The notes under the pieces were generated by a model. The model had not been told where the DNA came from. It searched no databases and worked only from the letters and a program-made list of their open reading frames with translations. This document shows positions 61,696 to 64,000 of a stretch of DNA of 64,000 bases, one piece after another. The translations under genes were made by a program, and so were the position numbers. Location of the stretch: assembly GCA_028875875.1 (NCBI GenBank), contig JAGWUV010000008.1:40859-104858 (forward strand), written 5' to 3'. The stretch's first letter is position 1, and the number at the start of each line of letters is the position of its first letter. The DNA comes from Bacteroidota bacterium (GTDB lineage Bacteria; Bacteroidota; Bacteroidia; Chitinophagales; Chitinophagaceae).

Positions 61696-63852
61696 CTATT
61701 TCAACATCCCTGCGGGAACAGGTTTCTCCAGTAAATATTTATAAATGAATTTAGTTTTCAGGTTTTGAAAATGCTTCGCCCTTGCCGGTAAATTAGGCCA
61801 ACCATGCCTGCCGCCGGGATACAACATGAACTCAAAATCCTTGCCTTTATCTTCCAAGGTACCGATCAATTGAATGCTGTTTTGCATATGCACATTATCA
61901 TCCATTGTTCCATGCACTATTTGCAGCATTCCTTTATAACGGTCTATATAACTTAGCACACTGCTGGTTTTATATCCTTCAGGATTTTCATCAGGCGTAT
62001 CCATATATCTCTCCGTATAATGAGAATCGTATAAGTGCCAGTCCACCACACTACCGCCGGCCATGCCATGTGTAAACACATCACTGCCGTAGGTTAATGC
62101 GTAGCAAGTCATATACCCGCCATAACTAAAGCCTGTGATACAGATTTTGGCAGGATCGGCTGCACCATGCTCAATGAACCATTTGGCCATGGTTTTATAA
62201 TCTTTCATTTCCCAGTAACCCAGGTTGCGGTACATGTAGTTGACACCCTGCTTACCAAAATGGCCGCTGGCCCTATGATCGAAAGCCACCTGTATCAATC
62301 CTTCCCTTGCATACATTTCCCTTGTAGCATTCCATTGCCAGCTATCCCATACGGTACCGGCATTGGGACCGCCGTAAATACTGATGAGCATAGGATATTT
62401 TTTATTGGGATCGAAATGAGCAGGCCATGTTACCATTGCAGGAAGATCGAATAAAGCATCTTCACTCTTAATATGGATGAGTTCTGTTTTAGCAATGGCA
62501 TATTGATCAAATGCAGCACCTTTCATGTTACCCAACTCACGTATAATTTTCCCTTTGTTATCAACTATTGTTACTTGTGTTGGCGTTACAGCATTGCTAT
62601 AGGTAGTAATAAAATATTTTGCAGTTGGAGATAAGGAAATTGTATTATGGTTATACGCACCGAAAGTTAAACGCTTCAGATTATTTCCATCCAGTTGAAC
62701 ACTGTACAAATCAACCCTGGCAGTATTTTCACGGCCCCGGGCTGTAAAATAAACCGTATTTGCTTTTTCATCAATATACTTAATACCCAGCACAGTAAAA
62801 TTACCAGAGGTGATGGCATTCTTCAATGTACCGTCCATTGCATAGAGATAGAGATGATTCCATCCAGATTGATCACTTTGTGCAATAAAGCCTTTATCAT
62901 CTTTCAGGAAATTGATCCTGCCGCCTACCATGTCTTCCAGGTCGATCCATGTTTTTTGTGTTTCATTGTATATGGCTTTCTTCTCTCCTGTAGCCGTATT
63001 CACTTCGTAGATAATCAAATGATCCTGCCCACGATTCATCCAGGGCAACCACATGGTATGGTTGCTTTCACGCCAGATAGGCCAGCCGAAATATTGATCA
63101 TCTTTTTCATTGAAAGCAGCCCAAACAGTGGTACCGCCATCAGGTTGTACAAAACCAATCTTCACTTCAGGATTTTTATCTCCCACTTTCGGATACCTTG
63201 TTTGTTCAAGGAAACCATGTTGGCCGTCGCTGTTGTAAATAGGGAACATAGGTACCATGCTTTCATCGAAATGGGCATAGGCAAGTGTTTTACTATCTGG
63301 GCTCCACCAAAAGGCACGGTAATGAGTGGGCCTTCCATAAATTTCCTCATAATATACCCAACTTGCATAACCATTTAGCGTAGTGGCATTACCATCAGTT
63401 GTTAATTGTTTTTCCTTTCCTGTGCTTAAATTATAAGTATATAAATTATTGTTCTTAGTATAAGCGATATAGTTACTATCAGGAGAGAAGGTTGGATTTT
63501 TTTCTTCCGCTTCGTCGTTTGTAAGTTTTTTTTCTACACCGTTCTTCTTCAAAAAAATATCATTATTCTTTACATAAACACTGGTGCCGTTAGTTATGTT
63601 CTCATCAGTAACAGGAGCGGTTTTACCGGTTTTCACATCCAACAATTCTTTTAGCTGCTGTCCATTGACTGTTCTTCGCATCAACACCACATGATCATCA
63701 TCTTTCCATTCACTAACAGTTGGAACAGTAGTTAAAAAATCATTGGGAATTTTATTCATCATTAAATCCTGCACCGTCAATTCCTTCTTTTGTGCATACG
63801 TGTAAGAAGTGGCAAGCAATGCCACCAGGCTCAGTGTAATAATTTTCTTCAT
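61696..63852 (-). CDS. Dipeptidyl peptidase IV-type S9 peptidase
   Basis: A 718-residue secreted serine peptidase. The signal peptide MKKIITLSLVALLATSYTYA is followed by an N-terminal beta-propeller (about 40-490, repeated stretches such as PTFSPDSNYIAYTKNNNLYTYNL and FWWSPDSKTLAYAHFDES) and a C-terminal alpha/beta hydrolase domain with Ser576 in GFSYGGYMT, Asp651-652 in GTMDDNVHMQ and His683 in GGRHGWPN. Members cleave X-Pro dipeptides from peptide N-termini; in Bacteroidota they help peptide use. It sits alone on the minus strand at the right end; a terminator to its right belongs to a gene off the window. Confidence 0.94.
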   Translation of the reverse strand: MKKIITLSLVALLATSYTYAQKKELTVQDLMMNKIPNDFLTTVPTVSEWKDDDHVVLMRRTVNGQQLKELLDVKTGKTAPVTDENITNGTSVYVKNNDIFLKKNGVEKKLTNDEAEEKNPTFSPDSNYIAYTKNNNLYTYNLSTGKEKQLTTDGNATTLNGYASWVYYEEIYGRPTHYRAFWWSPDSKTLAYAHFDESMVPMFPIYNSDGQHGFLEQTRYPKVGDKNPEVKIGFVQPDGGTTVWAAFNEKDDQYFGWPIWRESNHTMWLPWMNRGQDHLIIYEVNTATGEKKAIYNETQKTWIDLEDMVGGRINFLKDDKGFIAQSDQSGWNHLYLYAMDGTLKNAITSGNFTVLGIKYIDEKANTVYFTARGRENTARVDLYSVQLDGNNLKRLTFGAYNHNTISLSPTAKYFITTYSNAVTPTQVTIVDNKGKIIRELGNMKGAAFDQYAIAKTELIHIKSEDALFDLPAMVTWPAHFDPNKKYPMLISIYGGPNAGTVWDSWQWNATREMYAREGLIQVAFDHRASGHFGKQGVNYMYRNLGYWEMKDYKTMAKWFIEHGAADPAKICITGFSYGGYMTCYALTYGSDVFTHGMAGGSVVDWHLYDSHYTERYMDTPDENPEGYKTSSVLSYIDRYKGMLQIVHGTMDDNVHMQNSIQLIGTLEDKGKDFEFMLYPGGRHGWPNLPARAKHFQNLKTKFIYKYLLEKPVPAGMLK

Positions 63853-63924
63853 AGCTTTCTTTTGAAAAAATGAAGATACAGTTGAAAGTTTCTACCCGGT
63901 AATTTTTTTGATTAATGATAGCTT

Positions 63925-63966
63925 ATAAAAAAGCGTGACCCACTCATAAGAGTGAGCCACGCTTGA
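63925..63966 (-). terminator. Terminator of a gene beyond the right edge
   Basis: AAGCGTGacCCACTC (63931-63945) pairs with GAGTGagCCACGCTT (63950-63964) at 13 of 15 positions, and on the minus strand it is followed by TTTTTTATA. It lies upstream of the DPP-IV gene, so it must end transcription of a minus-strand gene outside the window. Confidence 0.7.
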
Positions 63967-64000
63967 ACATTATAATTACTTAGCTTTTGTTGGCCGTAAA

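Noticed and set aside
62695..63378. 227-codon plus-strand frame
   Set aside because: Antisense to the DPP-IV gene, no domain or sensible composition, and the peptidase on the other strand is certain.
1..64000. CRISPR arrays, tRNA and rRNA genes, prophage or IS genes
   Set aside because: Looked for regular repeat-spacer patterns, cloverleaf-like intergenic stretches and transposase or integrase motifs in all frames; none was seen. A covariance search for tRNAs would be decisive.

Overview
The window is a continuous piece of a Bacteroidota chromosome, most likely from the family Chitinophagaceae (the family is an inference). The signs are type IX secretion genes (sprA, porX), secreted proteins with type A and type B (gliding-associated) C-terminal sorting domains, the Bacteroidota-type LpxC-FabZ fusion, a TonB-dependent receptor with a carboxypeptidase-like N-terminal domain, intergenic promoters of the Bacteroidota form TAnnTTTG, and no Shine-Dalgarno sequences. 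No rRNA, tRNA, CRISPR array, prophage or transposase gene was found.

Layout. 0-3 kb: 3' part of guaB, an Lnb/DUF4105-type membrane protein and an alpha/beta hydrolase. 3-12 kb: two adjacent type B T9SS cargo proteins with nearly duplicated C-termini, an SDR enzyme, then on the minus strand a type A cargo protein followed by a 66-residue protein with a PID-CTERM-like tail. 12-20 kb: sprA behind ruvA. 20-25.5 kb: fabH, a DinB-like protein, a Cys/Met PLP enzyme, a GNAT, fabD, and queD-folE. 25.9-28.7 kb: clpP1-clpP2-clpX, then a 49-codon gene too short for usual ORF cut-offs. 29-36.6 kb (minus strand): acyl-CoA dehydrogenase, HhH/ComEA-like protein, PhnP-like MBL hydrolase, a small conserved protein, a TonB receptor and PorX. 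36.8-42.2 kb: HD phosphohydrolase, lpxD, lpxC-fabZ, lpxA and an ABC ATPase (lipid A cluster). 42.5-48.2 kb: a visibly AT-richer accessory block with a PepSY-like protein, an ECF sigma factor, an inner-plus-outer-membrane anti-sigma-like protein, a PepSY-like lipoprotein and a DUF5686-type outer-membrane protein. 48.2-48.9 kb: gene-free, with an inverted-repeat-bounded element. 48.9-64 kb: tsaE and ald, a copper P-type ATPase, a RecQ-family helicase, a GroES-like protein divergent from an RprY-like regulator, ruvB, a MarR-controlled NmrA/SDR unit with two matching palindromic operators, a small membrane protein, and a DPP-IV-type peptidase followed by a cytosolic M23 peptidase.

How it fits together. 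Most genes are housekeeping: GMP synthesis, fatty acid and lipid A synthesis, proteolysis, Holliday-junction repair, queuosine/pterin synthesis and T9SS secretion. The most interesting parts are (i) the sigma factor with a probable dual-membrane anti-sigma protein and its PepSY-like neighbours, (ii) a short sequence element found three times, always in the sense orientation about 40-60 nt upstream of a start codon (lpxC, clpP2, queD), (iii) a 111-bp element bounded by 11-bp perfect inverted repeats, and (iv) the self-consistent MarR operator pair with a probable leaderless TTG start. Many intergenic gaps carry perfect stem-loop terminators, several of them serving convergent genes.
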